Source: Micromonospora sediminimaris (GTDB lineage: Bacteria > Actinomycetota > Actinomycetes > Mycobacteriales > Micromonosporaceae). Taken from it: DNA of 64,000 nucleotides. Both the position numbers and the translations under genes were made by a program. The stretch lies in the NCBI GenBank assembly GCA_900112325.1, contig FOLJ01000011.1:1-64000 (forward strand), given 5' to 3'. The first letter of the stretch is position 1, and each line of letters opens with the position of its first letter. Below are positions 26,629-33,993 of this stretch, piece by piece. Under the pieces are notes generated by a model, which saw only the letters and a program-made list of their open reading frames with translations, made no database searches and had not been told where the DNA came from.

Positions 26629-27571
26629 CACCCGGCGGTGGCGGGGTGCCGCTCGGTGCGACCAGGGCCGGCACCCCGGGTCGGTTCCTGCGGCGACGGC
26701 GGGCCAGCCACCACAGCGCCCCCAGCGGTACGCCGAAGACCAGCAGCCACGGCAGGATCGCACCCAGCACGGTGAGCAGGACGGTCATCGAGGACAGGAA
26801 GACCTGCCAGCCGCCCTTGAGCCCCACCAGGAAACCGATCTCGGTCTCCTCCTCGGGGGTCGTGACGCCGGGCCCCACCAGGGTGACCGTGATGGTGGAC
26901 AGCGCGGTGAGGTCGCTCAGCCGCCGCTTCTTCGCCTCCAGCGAGGCGAGGTCGGCCTCCCGCCGGGCCAGTTCGTTCTCGATGCTCACCAGGTCGCTTA
27001 TCGAGTTGGCCTGGGCGAGCAGTCGTCGCGCACTCTCCACCCGGGCCCGCTGGCTGGCGATCCGAGCGTCGAGGTCGATGGTCTCCTCGGTGACGTCCTG
27101 CGTACCGATCTCCCGGCGCTCCTGGGTGCCGAGACCCGCCAGTTCCTCCACGACCGCGTAGAACCGCTCCGCTGGCACCCGCAGTTCGAGGTCGGCCACC
27201 GCGTCGGCGTCGGAGCTGCGGCGTTGGTCCCCGCCGACGAAGCCGCCGGCCCGGGTGGCCGCCGCGACGGCGTCCCGGGCGGCGACGTCCACATCGTTCA
27301 CCTGCACCCGGATCGATCCCGTGTAGATGATGGACCGCTTGTCGACCCGGGTGTCCGTCGCCGCGCCGGCACCGCCCTGGGCGTTACCGGGCGCGGCGGC
27401 CTCGCCGGGCGCAACGGCGGCACCCTCCCGGGCCGGTGCCTCGGCGTCGGCCGCGGTGCCGGCCGCCCCTGAGTCGTCTCCGCCGCCACTTCCGCAGGCG
27501 GCGAGCATCAGCAGCGCAGCAAGTGTCGCCACCGCCGTGGTCCCGTGCCGGCGGGCTCTTCGCATTCCCAT
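26585..27571 (-). CDS. DUF4349 domain lipoprotein
   Basis: A 328-residue membrane-associated protein. The start MGMRRARRHG leads into a signal sequence with lipobox LAAC. The domain at about residues 90-260 contains RAGGFVGGDQRRSS, the LELRVPAERFYAVVEEL segment and a long coiled coil (EELAGLGTQERREIG through SLEAKKRRLSDL) typical of DUF4349. A C-terminal membrane helix ends in a cluster of arginines. It is anchored at both ends, so it probably spans from the outer face into the membrane. The role is unknown. It overlaps the convergent amidohydrolase gene by 44 bases. Confidence 0.85.
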   Translation of the reverse strand: MGMRRARRHGTTAVATLAALLMLAACGSGGGDDSGAAGTAADAEAPAREGAAVAPGEAAAPGNAQGGAGAATDTRVDKRSIIYTGSIRVQVNDVDVAARDAVAAATRAGGFVGGDQRRSSDADAVADLELRVPAERFYAVVEELAGLGTQERREIGTQDVTEETIDLDARIASQRARVESARRLLAQANSISDLVSIENELARREADLASLEAKKRRLSDLTALSTITVTLVGPGVTTPEEETEIGFLVGLKGGWQVFLSSMTVLLTVLGAILPWLLVFGVPLGALWWLARRRRRNRPGVPALVAPSGTPPPPGVSAPPPVPGARSAP

Positions 27572-27685
27572 CCCCGTTCCCCTCTCTGCTGCCCGAACAG
27601 GCAATGGCTCGGACGCCACACACCACCGCACGGGTTCCGGCAGACTGCGCTCAGGACGTCACGAATCGATATGGGAGGGATCACG

Positions 27686-28318
27686 ATGCGGCTCACCAAG
27701 TACGCCCACTCGTGCCTGCGGGTCGAGCACGACGGGGGAGTGCTGGTCATCGATCCAGGAATGTTCAGTGAGCCGGCGGTGGCGTTGGACGGAGCCGACG
27801 CGGTGCTGATCACCCACGAGCACCCGGATCACCTCGACGTGGCGGCGGTGAACCGGCAGTTGGCGCGGCGTCCCTTCGTCATCCACGGTCCGGCGTCGCT
27901 GGCCGGCGCGCTCGGCGACGCGGCCGACGTGCTGCGCCCGGTGACCCCGGGGGAGTCCTTCACCGCCGCCGGGATCCCGGTACGCGCCCACGGTGGCCGG
28001 CACGCGGTGATCCATCCCGACATCCCCGTGATCGACAACCTCGGTTATCTGCTCAACGACGTCGTCTACCACCCGGGCGACGCGCTGTTCGTCCCGGACG
28101 ACGTCCAGGTCGACACCCTCTTCGCCCCGATCCACGCCCCCTGGTCGAAGTTCTCCGAGGTGGTCGACTTCATCCGGGCGGTGGCCCCGCGCCGGGTCTT
28201 CGCGCTGCACGACGCCCTGCTCAACGACAACGGTTACGCGGTGCTCGACCGGCAGTACACGGCGCTGTCCGGCAGCGAGTACCAGCGGCTGGAGCCGGGC
28301 AGCCGGATCGACGGCTGA
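27686..28318 (+). CDS. MBL-fold metallo-hydrolase
   Basis: A 210-residue hydrolase of the UlaG/UPF0173-like branch. The metal motif is THEHPDHLD (HxHxDH), and later histidines occur in AHGGRHAVIH and ALHDALLN. It starts at the ATG at 27686, preceded by GGGAGG 7 bases upstream; upstream in-frame methionines are ignored. The natural substrate of this subgroup is unknown. It is 4 bases from the next gene and probably co-transcribed with it. Confidence 0.85.
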   Translation: MRLTKYAHSCLRVEHDGGVLVIDPGMFSEPAVALDGADAVLITHEHPDHLDVAAVNRQLARRPFVIHGPASLAGALGDAADVLRPVTPGESFTAAGIPVRAHGGRHAVIHPDIPVIDNLGYLLNDVVYHPGDALFVPDDVQVDTLFAPIHAPWSKFSEVVDFIRAVAPRRVFALHDALLNDNGYAVLDRQYTALSGSEYQRLEPGSRIDG

Positions 28319-28322
28319 GCCG

Positions 28323-29246
28323 ATGCCCGGCCCCCCATCCGACCTCGTCGAGCAGCTGTACCGCACGCCGCCGGACCGGTTCGTCGCCGCCCGGGACGAC
28401 GCCGCCGCGCAGGCCCGCCGGGCCGGTGACCCGCGTACCGCCCGGGAGATCGCCCGGCTGCGCCGGCCCACCGTCGCCGCCTGGTTGGTCAACCTGCTGG
28501 CGCTGGAGCGACCGGAGCTGGTGGCCGAGCTGGCGGAGCTGGCCGAAGCGCTGCGGGAGGCCCAGCGCGAGCTGCGCGGCCCGCGCCTGCGCGAGCTGTC
28601 CGCGCAGCGGCGGGCGGTGGTCGGCGCGCTGGTCGCCGAGGTACGCCGGCTCGCTGCCGGCGTCGAGGGTGCCCCGTCGGGCGGGAAGCTGCCGCTGGCC
28701 GAGGTCGAAGCGACACTCAACGCCGCGCTCTCCGACGTCGAGGTGGCCGAGCAGGTGCGTTCCGGGAGACTGCTGCGCCCGGCCCACTACGCCGGGTTCG
28801 GCGAGGTGCCCCGGCCACAGTTGCGTCTGGTGACCGGCGGCGAGGAACCGCCGCCCGCCGCCCCGGTCCGGCAGCGTCCGCCGGACCGGGGAGCGTTACG
28901 GGCCGAACAGGCACAGCGGGCCGCCCGCGCCGAACGCTCCCGTCGCCGCAAGGCGTTGGAGAAGGAACTGGACCGGGCGCGTACCGACCAGGAACGGGCC
29001 GAGACGGACCTGGCCGGCGCGGTCGCGGCCGAACGCGACGGGGTGGCCGCGTTGGACGCCGTCGAGGCGGAACTGGCTGAACTGGAACGTCGCCGGGCCG
29101 TCGCCGAGCAGGAACTCAGCCGGTCCCGGCTGGCCCGTCGGGCCGCCGAACGGTCGGTCAGCACCGCCCGGCGACGGGCCGGCGAGGTGGAGGCCGCAAT
29201 GGAGGCGTTGGACGCCGAGGAGGGGGATGCCGACTCCAACGGTTGA
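28323..29246 (+). CDS. Actinobacterial coiled-coil protein of unknown function
   Basis: A 307-residue protein starting at the ATG at 28323. The N-terminal third is conserved and helical (DLVEQLYRTPPDRFVAARDDAAA, then RLRRPTVAAWLVNLLA). Residues about 190-295 are a long charged coiled coil (EKELDRARTDQERAETDLAGA, ELERRRAVAEQEL). No signal peptide or membrane helix is seen. It is tightly linked to the MBL-fold gene upstream. It could be a scaffold or nucleoid-associated protein, but no function can be assigned. Confidence 0.75.
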   Translation: MPGPPSDLVEQLYRTPPDRFVAARDDAAAQARRAGDPRTAREIARLRRPTVAAWLVNLLALERPELVAELAELAEALREAQRELRGPRLRELSAQRRAVVGALVAEVRRLAAGVEGAPSGGKLPLAEVEATLNAALSDVEVAEQVRSGRLLRPAHYAGFGEVPRPQLRLVTGGEEPPPAAPVRQRPPDRGALRAEQAQRAARAERSRRRKALEKELDRARTDQERAETDLAGAVAAERDGVAALDAVEAELAELERRRAVAEQELSRSRLARRAAERSVSTARRRAGEVEAAMEALDAEEGDADSNG

Positions 29247-29332
29247 CCGGCAGACTGGTCCCCCATGGACGGACCTTCGGGCGGATCCTTCACGTACGGA
29301 CCTTCGGGTGGACCCCTCCCGGGCGGGTCGGG

Positions 29333-30070
29333 ATGACGCCGGAGCAGGTCGCGGCGGCGAGCAAACCCTCGGTGCTCGCCCTCGGCGAGGCGTACACCCG
29401 GTGCCCCACCACGCTGCGTCGGGCCCGCCTGCTCGGCATCTCCGGGTGGGCCTTCTACGTCACCGGGCGGGCCGGCGCGCTGGGTGACGTACGGGCCGAG
29501 ACAGTCGCGGCTGCCCTCGGCTTCATCGCCCCCGACGCCGTGGCCGACGGCTGGGACGCCGCCGCCCGTGCGGTCCGCCCGTCCGAGGTGGCCACCGCCA
29601 GCCTCGCCGAATGTTGCCGGTGGGGCGAGGAGGTCCTGGGTGACCTGCCCCGCGTCGACCGACTCGCGGTGCTTGTGGAACGGGCCGTCGCGGCGGCCGA
29701 TGCCAGCGCGATGCCACTGTTCGCGGCGTGGCGGGCCATGCCGTCGGACGCGGCGACCACCGGTGCCCGGGCCGCCGCCGGCCTACGCCTGCTGCGCGAA
29801 CATTTCACCGGTGCGCACCTGGTGGCCGTACGCGCCAGCGGGATGACCCCGCTGGAGGCGGTGCTGGCCGGGCCCGAGGGGGCCAGCGGCGCGATGGCCT
29901 GTGGCTGGCCACCGCCGTACCCGCCGGTCGGACCGTTGGTGCGGCGGCGGCTGTGGGCCGAGGCGATGACCGACCGGCTCGTCGCGCCCGCGTTCACGGC
30001 GCTCGGCCCGGCCGACGGTGCGGAACTGGTCGAGTTGCTGACCCTTGCGCGGACCCACACGCAGGGTTGA
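29333..30070 (+). CDS. SCO6745 family protein
   Basis: A 245-residue protein of the actinobacterial SCO6745 family, recognised by CPTTLRRARLLGISGWAFYVTGRAGALGDV at residues about 20-50, the LGFIAPDAVADGWD segment and the C-terminal GWPPPYPPVGPLVRRRLWAEAMTDRL. Members are helical and soluble, and the function is unknown. The start is the ATG at 29333; the longer frame that overlaps the upstream gene has a low-complexity N-terminus made of a direct repeat (ACGGACCTTCGGG) and is not used. Confidence 0.8.
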   Translation: MTPEQVAAASKPSVLALGEAYTRCPTTLRRARLLGISGWAFYVTGRAGALGDVRAETVAAALGFIAPDAVADGWDAAARAVRPSEVATASLAECCRWGEEVLGDLPRVDRLAVLVERAVAAADASAMPLFAAWRAMPSDAATTGARAAAGLRLLREHFTGAHLVAVRASGMTPLEAVLAGPEGASGAMACGWPPPYPPVGPLVRRRLWAEAMTDRLVAPAFTALGPADGAELVELLTLARTHTQG

Positions 30071-30162
30071 GACCCGCCCATCCTGGGACGATCTCCCCGC
30101 AACCCGGGGTCGCCGCCCGCGGCCACCACGCCCGGTAGCAGACTGGGGAGGTGGGAGACGAG

Positions 30163-30618
30163 CTACGCCGAGGCGGTACCGGTGGGTCGGGACCGCAGCT
30201 CGATGACGTAGTCGTCCGGCGCGCCCGCCTTCTCGGCGGCGTTGGCGATCTCGGAGAGATACCAGGACGTGGGCAGGCCGCCCTCGTAACCGTCGAAGAC
30301 GTAGACCCAGGCGGTCACGTCGCCGTCGAGGGTCGAGACGCGGACGGTCAGCTTCCGGTACGTGCCGGAGGTGACGCCCTCGATCTCGTCCAGCTGAGCC
30401 GCGTCGTACGGGTGGATGTCGTAGAGCGCCACGAACACCCGGTCGCCGGGAGACTCGACCACGGTGCTGACCGCGCCCTCCCAGCCGATGACGTCCTCGC
30501 CGGCGAAGGTGAGCCGCCAGCCTTCCAACCAGCCGATGCCCACCATCGGGGAATGCGGGCAGTAGGCGCGCATTCGAGCGGGGTCCAGGTTCGAGCCGTA
30601 GGCGGCGTAATGACGCAC
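30163..30618 (-). CDS. Gamma-glutamylcyclotransferase-like protein
   Basis: A 151-residue protein with the family opening HYAAYGSNLDPARM, a glycine-rich substrate loop, and LDEIEGVTSG that carries the candidate catalytic glutamate. The fold releases 5-oxoproline from gamma-glutamyl compounds, though many bacterial members have unknown substrates. It is divergent from lpdA. In M. tuberculosis a protein of similar size (Rv3304) sits beside lpdA, which I recall as this family; the comparison was not computed. Confidence 0.85.
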   Translation of the reverse strand: MRHYAAYGSNLDPARMRAYCPHSPMVGIGWLEGWRLTFAGEDVIGWEGAVSTVVESPGDRVFVALYDIHPYDAAQLDEIEGVTSGTYRKLTVRVSTLDGDVTAWVYVFDGYEGGLPTSWYLSEIANAAEKAGAPDDYVIELRSRPTGTASA

Positions 30619-30721
30619 GGCGATGACGATAGCCCGGTCGGCGCGTGGGGGAGAATACGACGGTGCGTGTCGGACGCGTCGGGGAGAAGAAAGTCACTGT
30701 GAGCATGGAGGAAGGGCGGTC

Positions 30722-32128
30722 GTGGTGAGCCGGATCGTGATCATCGGCGGGGGGCCGGCGGGCTACGAGGCGGCACTGGTGGCGGCGCAGTTGGACGCCG
30801 ACGTGACGGTCGTGGAGGCCGAGGGCGCCGGCGGCGCCTGCGTGCTGTCGGACTGCGTGCCGTCGAAGACCTTCATCGCCAGCTCCGAGGTGGTGACCGG
30901 CTACCGCGACACCGAGGTGTTCGGGGTGCACTCCGACGGCCTGGAGGCGGTCACCGTCGACGCCCAGGCGGTCAACGACCGGGTCAAGCGGCTCGCCCTG
31001 GCACAGTCCGCCGACATCCACGCGAAGCTGGTCAAGGCCGGGGTCACCTTCGTGTCCGGGCACGCCCGCCTCGGCGAGGACACGCTCGGGCACACCCACC
31101 GGGTGATCGTCACGCCGGACGGTGCGGAGGCCGCGTACGCCGTCGACGCCTCCACCGTGCTGATCGCCACCGGTGCCACCCCGCGCCAACTGCCCACCGC
31201 GCTGCCCGACGGCGAGCGCATCCTGACCTGGCGACAGGTCTACGACCTGCCCGAGCTGCCCGAGCACCTGATCGTGGTCGGTTCCGGTGTCACCGGTGCC
31301 GAGTTCGCCAGCGCGTACCTCGCGATGGGGGTCGAGGTGACCCTGGTCTCCAGCCGCGACCGGGTGATGCCGCACGAGGACGCCGACGCCGCGCAGGCGA
31401 TCGAGCGGGTCTTCCGGACCCGGGGCATGAGCATCCTGAACAACTCCCGAGCCGAGAGCGTCCGGCGCACCGGCGACGCTGTCGAGGTCGAGCTCTCCGA
31501 CGGTCGGACGGTCTCCGGGTCCCACGCGTTGATCGCGGTCGGATCGATCCCCAACACCGCCGAGCTGGGCCTGGCCGAGTACGGCGTCGAGCTGGCCCGG
31601 GGTGGCTACGTGACGGTGGACCGGGTCTCCCGGACCAACGTGCCCGGCATCTACGCGGCCGGCGACTGCACCGGGGTGCTGCCGCTGGCCAGCGTCGCCG
31701 CGATGCAGGGCCGGATCGCGATGTGGCACGCGCTCGGTGAGGCGGTCCGGCCGCTGCGGCTGCGTACCGTCTCCGCGAACGTCTTCACCGACCCGGAGTT
31801 GGCCACGGTCGGGGTCTCGCAGGACGAGGTGGACGCCGGCAAGGTGCCGGCGCGTCAGGTGATGCTGCCGCTGGGCGGCAACGCCCGGGCGAAGATGGAC
31901 GAGATCCCGGACGGTTTCGTGAAGCTGTTCTGCCGACCGGCCAGCGGCCAGGTGATCGGCGGAGTGGTGGTCGCACCGAAGGCCAGCGAACTGATCATGC
32001 CGATCACGCTGGCCGTGGAGAACAACCTCACCGTCAACGAACTGGCTCAGACCATCACCATCTACCCCAGCCTCTCCGGCTCCGTCACCGAAGCGGGTCG
32101 CCAACTGATGCTCCACGAGCTGGAGTAG
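30722..32128 (+). CDS. lpdA: NAD(P)H-quinone dehydrogenase, LpdA type
   Basis: A 468-residue flavoprotein with the FAD motif VIIGGGPAGYEAA at the N-terminus, a second nucleotide-binding motif VVGSGVTGAEFA near residue 180 and the FAD-contacting GIYAAGDCTG near 310. The start is the GTG at 30722 with GGAGGA 9 bases upstream. It resembles dihydrolipoamide dehydrogenase, and the CVLSDC motif keeps a CxxxxC spacing, but the C-terminal segment YPSLSGSV lacks the His-Glu pair needed for disulfide catalysis. It is therefore probably a quinone reductase like M. tuberculosis LpdA (Rv3303c). Its 3' end overlaps the convergent DUF998 gene by 67 bases. Confidence 0.9.
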   Translation: MVSRIVIIGGGPAGYEAALVAAQLDADVTVVEAEGAGGACVLSDCVPSKTFIASSEVVTGYRDTEVFGVHSDGLEAVTVDAQAVNDRVKRLALAQSADIHAKLVKAGVTFVSGHARLGEDTLGHTHRVIVTPDGAEAAYAVDASTVLIATGATPRQLPTALPDGERILTWRQVYDLPELPEHLIVVGSGVTGAEFASAYLAMGVEVTLVSSRDRVMPHEDADAAQAIERVFRTRGMSILNNSRAESVRRTGDAVEVELSDGRTVSGSHALIAVGSIPNTAELGLAEYGVELARGGYVTVDRVSRTNVPGIYAAGDCTGVLPLASVAAMQGRIAMWHALGEAVRPLRLRTVSANVFTDPELATVGVSQDEVDAGKVPARQVMLPLGGNARAKMDEIPDGFVKLFCRPASGQVIGGVVVAPKASELIMPITLAVENNLTVNELAQTITIYPSLSGSVTEAGRQLMLHELE

Positions 32129-32787
32129 GCGGCGACCACGGTGAGCAGGCCCACCTCGGCGACGATGAGGGCTCGTTCGATCAGCCCGTAGTAGGCGCGG
32201 TCGCCCGGGTAGGCGGACCAGGCCATCGCGACGGCCAGCAGCAGGCTGGTCACGGTCAGGGCGCGCAGCCAGCGCCCGGCACGGGTGCCGGCGGGCAGCC
32301 GGGCGGCGAGCAACCAGCCGGCGATCGGCAGCGCCAGGAACGCGACCACCGAGGCGTACCGGTGCACGTAGGCGGCCGTGTCCATCTCGGTACCCGGCGG
32401 GTTGGTCGGCACCAGGCCCGAGACCAGCAGCCCGCCCGCCCAGACCGCCAACAGCCACTCGGCGGCCCGACCCCGGCCACCGTCGCTCGTCGCGGTGCCG
32501 AACGCCCTGCCCGCCTTCGGCCCGACGGCCCGCCGCGTGGCGGTGACGGATCGCGGACCGCCCGGCGGGCTGAGCCGACCGAGCGTCGGGATGAGCACGG
32601 CGGAGGCGGCGGCGAGCAGCAGCATGGCGATGTGGATGATCTCGCCGGAGTCGGAGACGGCGTAGTCACTGACGGTCAGGCTGACCGGGTCGAGGTCGCT
32701 GACCCCGGCATGACCGATGACGGTGAACACCGCCGCGAGGACGATTCCACCGAGGGCCAGTGCACCGCTGTTCCGGATTGCAGGCAT
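32062..32787 (-). CDS. DUF998 membrane protein
   Basis: A 241-residue integral membrane protein with about six helices; the N-terminus NSGALALGGIVLAAVFTVIGH and the motifs LTVSDYAVSDSG and VHRYASVVAFLALPIAGWLL fit DUF998. The function is unknown. Its C-terminal 22 codons run antisense to the end of lpdA, an overlap of 67 bases. The overlap is unusual but no earlier stop codon exists in this frame. Confidence 0.8.
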   Translation of the reverse strand: MPAIRNSGALALGGIVLAAVFTVIGHAGVSDLDPVSLTVSDYAVSDSGEIIHIAMLLLAAASAVLIPTLGRLSPPGGPRSVTATRRAVGPKAGRAFGTATSDGGRGRAAEWLLAVWAGGLLVSGLVPTNPPGTEMDTAAYVHRYASVVAFLALPIAGWLLAARLPAGTRAGRWLRALTVTSLLLAVAMAWSAYPGDRAYYGLIERALIVAEVGLLTVVAAYSSSWSISWRPASVTEPERLG

Positions 32788-32893
32788 GCTTCAGCCTGTC
32801 GCCGCGGGCACCTCAGGCGGATCCGGGACGAGCACCGAAATCCGACCCCGGGACCACCCCGACCGCCCATCCGGATTTCCCCGGGTGTCCGCA

Positions 32894-33508
32894 CTAGTCG
32901 ACGGGCGTCTCGGCCGGGGTCGAGTTCAGCCGTGCGGTGACGGACGCCAACGCCCAGCCGGCCAACGCGAAGCCGGCGGCGGCCACCGCCGCGACCACCA
33001 CCATCCGCCAGCCGGAACCGGTCAACGCCGCCCCGCCCAGGTGCCCCACCAGCCCGCCGTAGGACGCCCAGCCTCCGGCCGCGATGCCGGCAGCGGGCAG
33101 AAAGTGCCGCACCGGGTACCGGCTGCGGCCGGCGGCGAAGCAGGCGGCCATCCGGCCACCCGGCACGAAACGGCAGAGCAGAATCATCATCGGCCCGGGA
33201 CGGCGCAGGCCCCGGGTCAGGCGCCCGGCGATGCCGCGGGCTCGACCAGTCCCCACCGACCGAACCGGCCGGCGTCCCGACGCGTACCGACCGAGCAGGT
33301 AACAGGCCAGATCCCCGGCGAGTACGCCGAGCGCGCCGACGGCGACGGTCGTCGGCAGGTTCAGCCCGCCGTACACGGTGAGTGCGCCGCCGGTGAGCAT
33401 CAGCAGCTGGGTGGGTACCACCGGCACGAAGGCGTCCACGGCCAGCAGGGTGAAGAGCGCGAGGTACGCCAGTTGGGGCGATGCCACCTGGGTGAGCAGT
33501 TCGGGCAC
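32894..33508 (-). CDS. DedA family membrane protein
   Basis: A 204-residue membrane protein of the DedA/VTT family: the N-terminus LLTQVASPQLAYLALFTLLAVDAFVPVVP, LGVLAGDLACYLLGRYASG and the conserved FVPGGRMAACFAAG are visible. The GTG start at 33508 follows GAGGTG. A longer open frame to 33844 is low-complexity and is rejected. DedA proteins are linked to lipid carrier recycling and membrane homeostasis. No operon partner is obvious. Confidence 0.88.
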   Translation of the reverse strand: MPELLTQVASPQLAYLALFTLLAVDAFVPVVPTQLLMLTGGALTVYGGLNLPTTVAVGALGVLAGDLACYLLGRYASGRRPVRSVGTGRARGIAGRLTRGLRRPGPMMILLCRFVPGGRMAACFAAGRSRYPVRHFLPAAGIAAGGWASYGGLVGHLGGAALTGSGWRMVVVAAVAAAGFALAGWALASVTARLNSTPAETPVD

Positions 33509-33830
33509 CGGGCCACCTCGCGGAATTCTCCGAATGGACGTACCGAGCCTGACGCGGTGTCCGGGGTCACCCGCAACCGGCCCTGGCCGGCCGTGACCAC
33601 TGACACCTCGCCCGGGAGGCGGCGGGCCACCGATCCCACCGCAGCATATCGATGAAGGTTGACGGCGAGGCGCGGTCGCCGAAATCTCCTCCAGCGGCGT
33701 ACCGTTGTCGGCGCGCGGCCCGGCGAGCGTCGGGTCCCCCGTTCCTGACGCCCGGGCCGCCGCCGGGCCGCTGGCAGGTCCCGTGCCAGCGGCCCGGTCA
33801 AATGAGGTGCGGCGGCGCGCGGAGCGGGCG
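33509..33830. other. Intergenic region between dedA and the threonine leader
   Basis: About 320 bases with no supported gene. It contains the divergent promoter area for dedA and for the leader transcript. GCGCGGAGCG and CGCTCCGCGC (33817-33842) form a 10-bp inverted repeat overlapping the leader -10 box and may be an operator. Confidence 0.35.
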
Positions 33831-33836
33831 TACGCT
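33831..33836 (+). promoter_or_regulatory. -10 box of leader transcript
   Basis: TACGCT ends 6 bases before the ATG of the leader peptide, so the leader mRNA should start at or near its first codon. Confidence 0.5.
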
Positions 33837-33842
33837 CCGCGC

Positions 33843-33896
33843 ATGTGCAGTGCGCTGCTGACGACGACGCCGGGGAAGCCTGGCGCGCCGCACTGA
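33843..33896 (+). CDS. Threonine-rich leader peptide of attenuator
   Basis: A 17-codon ORF reading MCSALLTTTPGKPGAPH, with three consecutive ACG threonine codons at 33861-33869. It lies 6 bases after a TACGCT -10 box and 13 bases before a strong GC hairpin, upstream of a threonyl-tRNA synthetase-like gene. This is the layout of a ribosome-mediated transcription attenuator: stalling at the Thr codons when charged tRNA-Thr is scarce would block the terminator. CGCCGGGGAAG just after the Thr codons and GCACT near the stop can pair with the 5' arm of the hairpin, so candidate antiterminators exist. The control is inferred, not shown. Confidence 0.7.
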   Translation: MCSALLTTTPGKPGAPH

Positions 33897-33909
33897 CGTC
33901 TTCGTCTAC

Positions 33910-33942
33910 CGAGTGCCCCGGGCGATCCGCCCGGGGCACTCG
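33910..33942 (+). terminator. Attenuator hairpin upstream of the short ThrRS
   Basis: Perfect 15-base arms CGAGTGCCCCGGGCG and CGCCCGGGGCACTCG around an ATC loop, 13 bases after the leader stop codon and 51 bases before the synthetase ATG. No U-tract follows, as is common in actinomycetes. Confidence 0.7.
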
Positions 33943-33993
33943 TGCGTCATGGGTCAGGGGTCGTGTCGGGGCGTACGACCAAGGAGCCCTGAC

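Noticed and set aside
29783..32458. Long 891-codon minus-strand open frame across lpdA
   Set aside because: It is an antisense shadow caused by high GC; it overlaps well-supported genes on the other strand, has no recognisable domain and has no ribosome-binding site.
32894..33844. Extended N-terminus for the DedA protein
   Set aside because: The extra 112 residues are low-complexity and lack a ribosome-binding site, while the GTG at 33508 has GAGGTG upstream.
33897..33993. T-box riboswitch upstream of the ThrRS
   Set aside because: No conserved T-box sequence or specifier-loop arrangement was seen; the translated leader with Thr codons explains the layout better.
33913..33993. Longer ThrRS N-terminus starting at 33913
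   Set aside because: It would translate through the terminator hairpin; the ATG at 33994 has a good ribosome-binding site.
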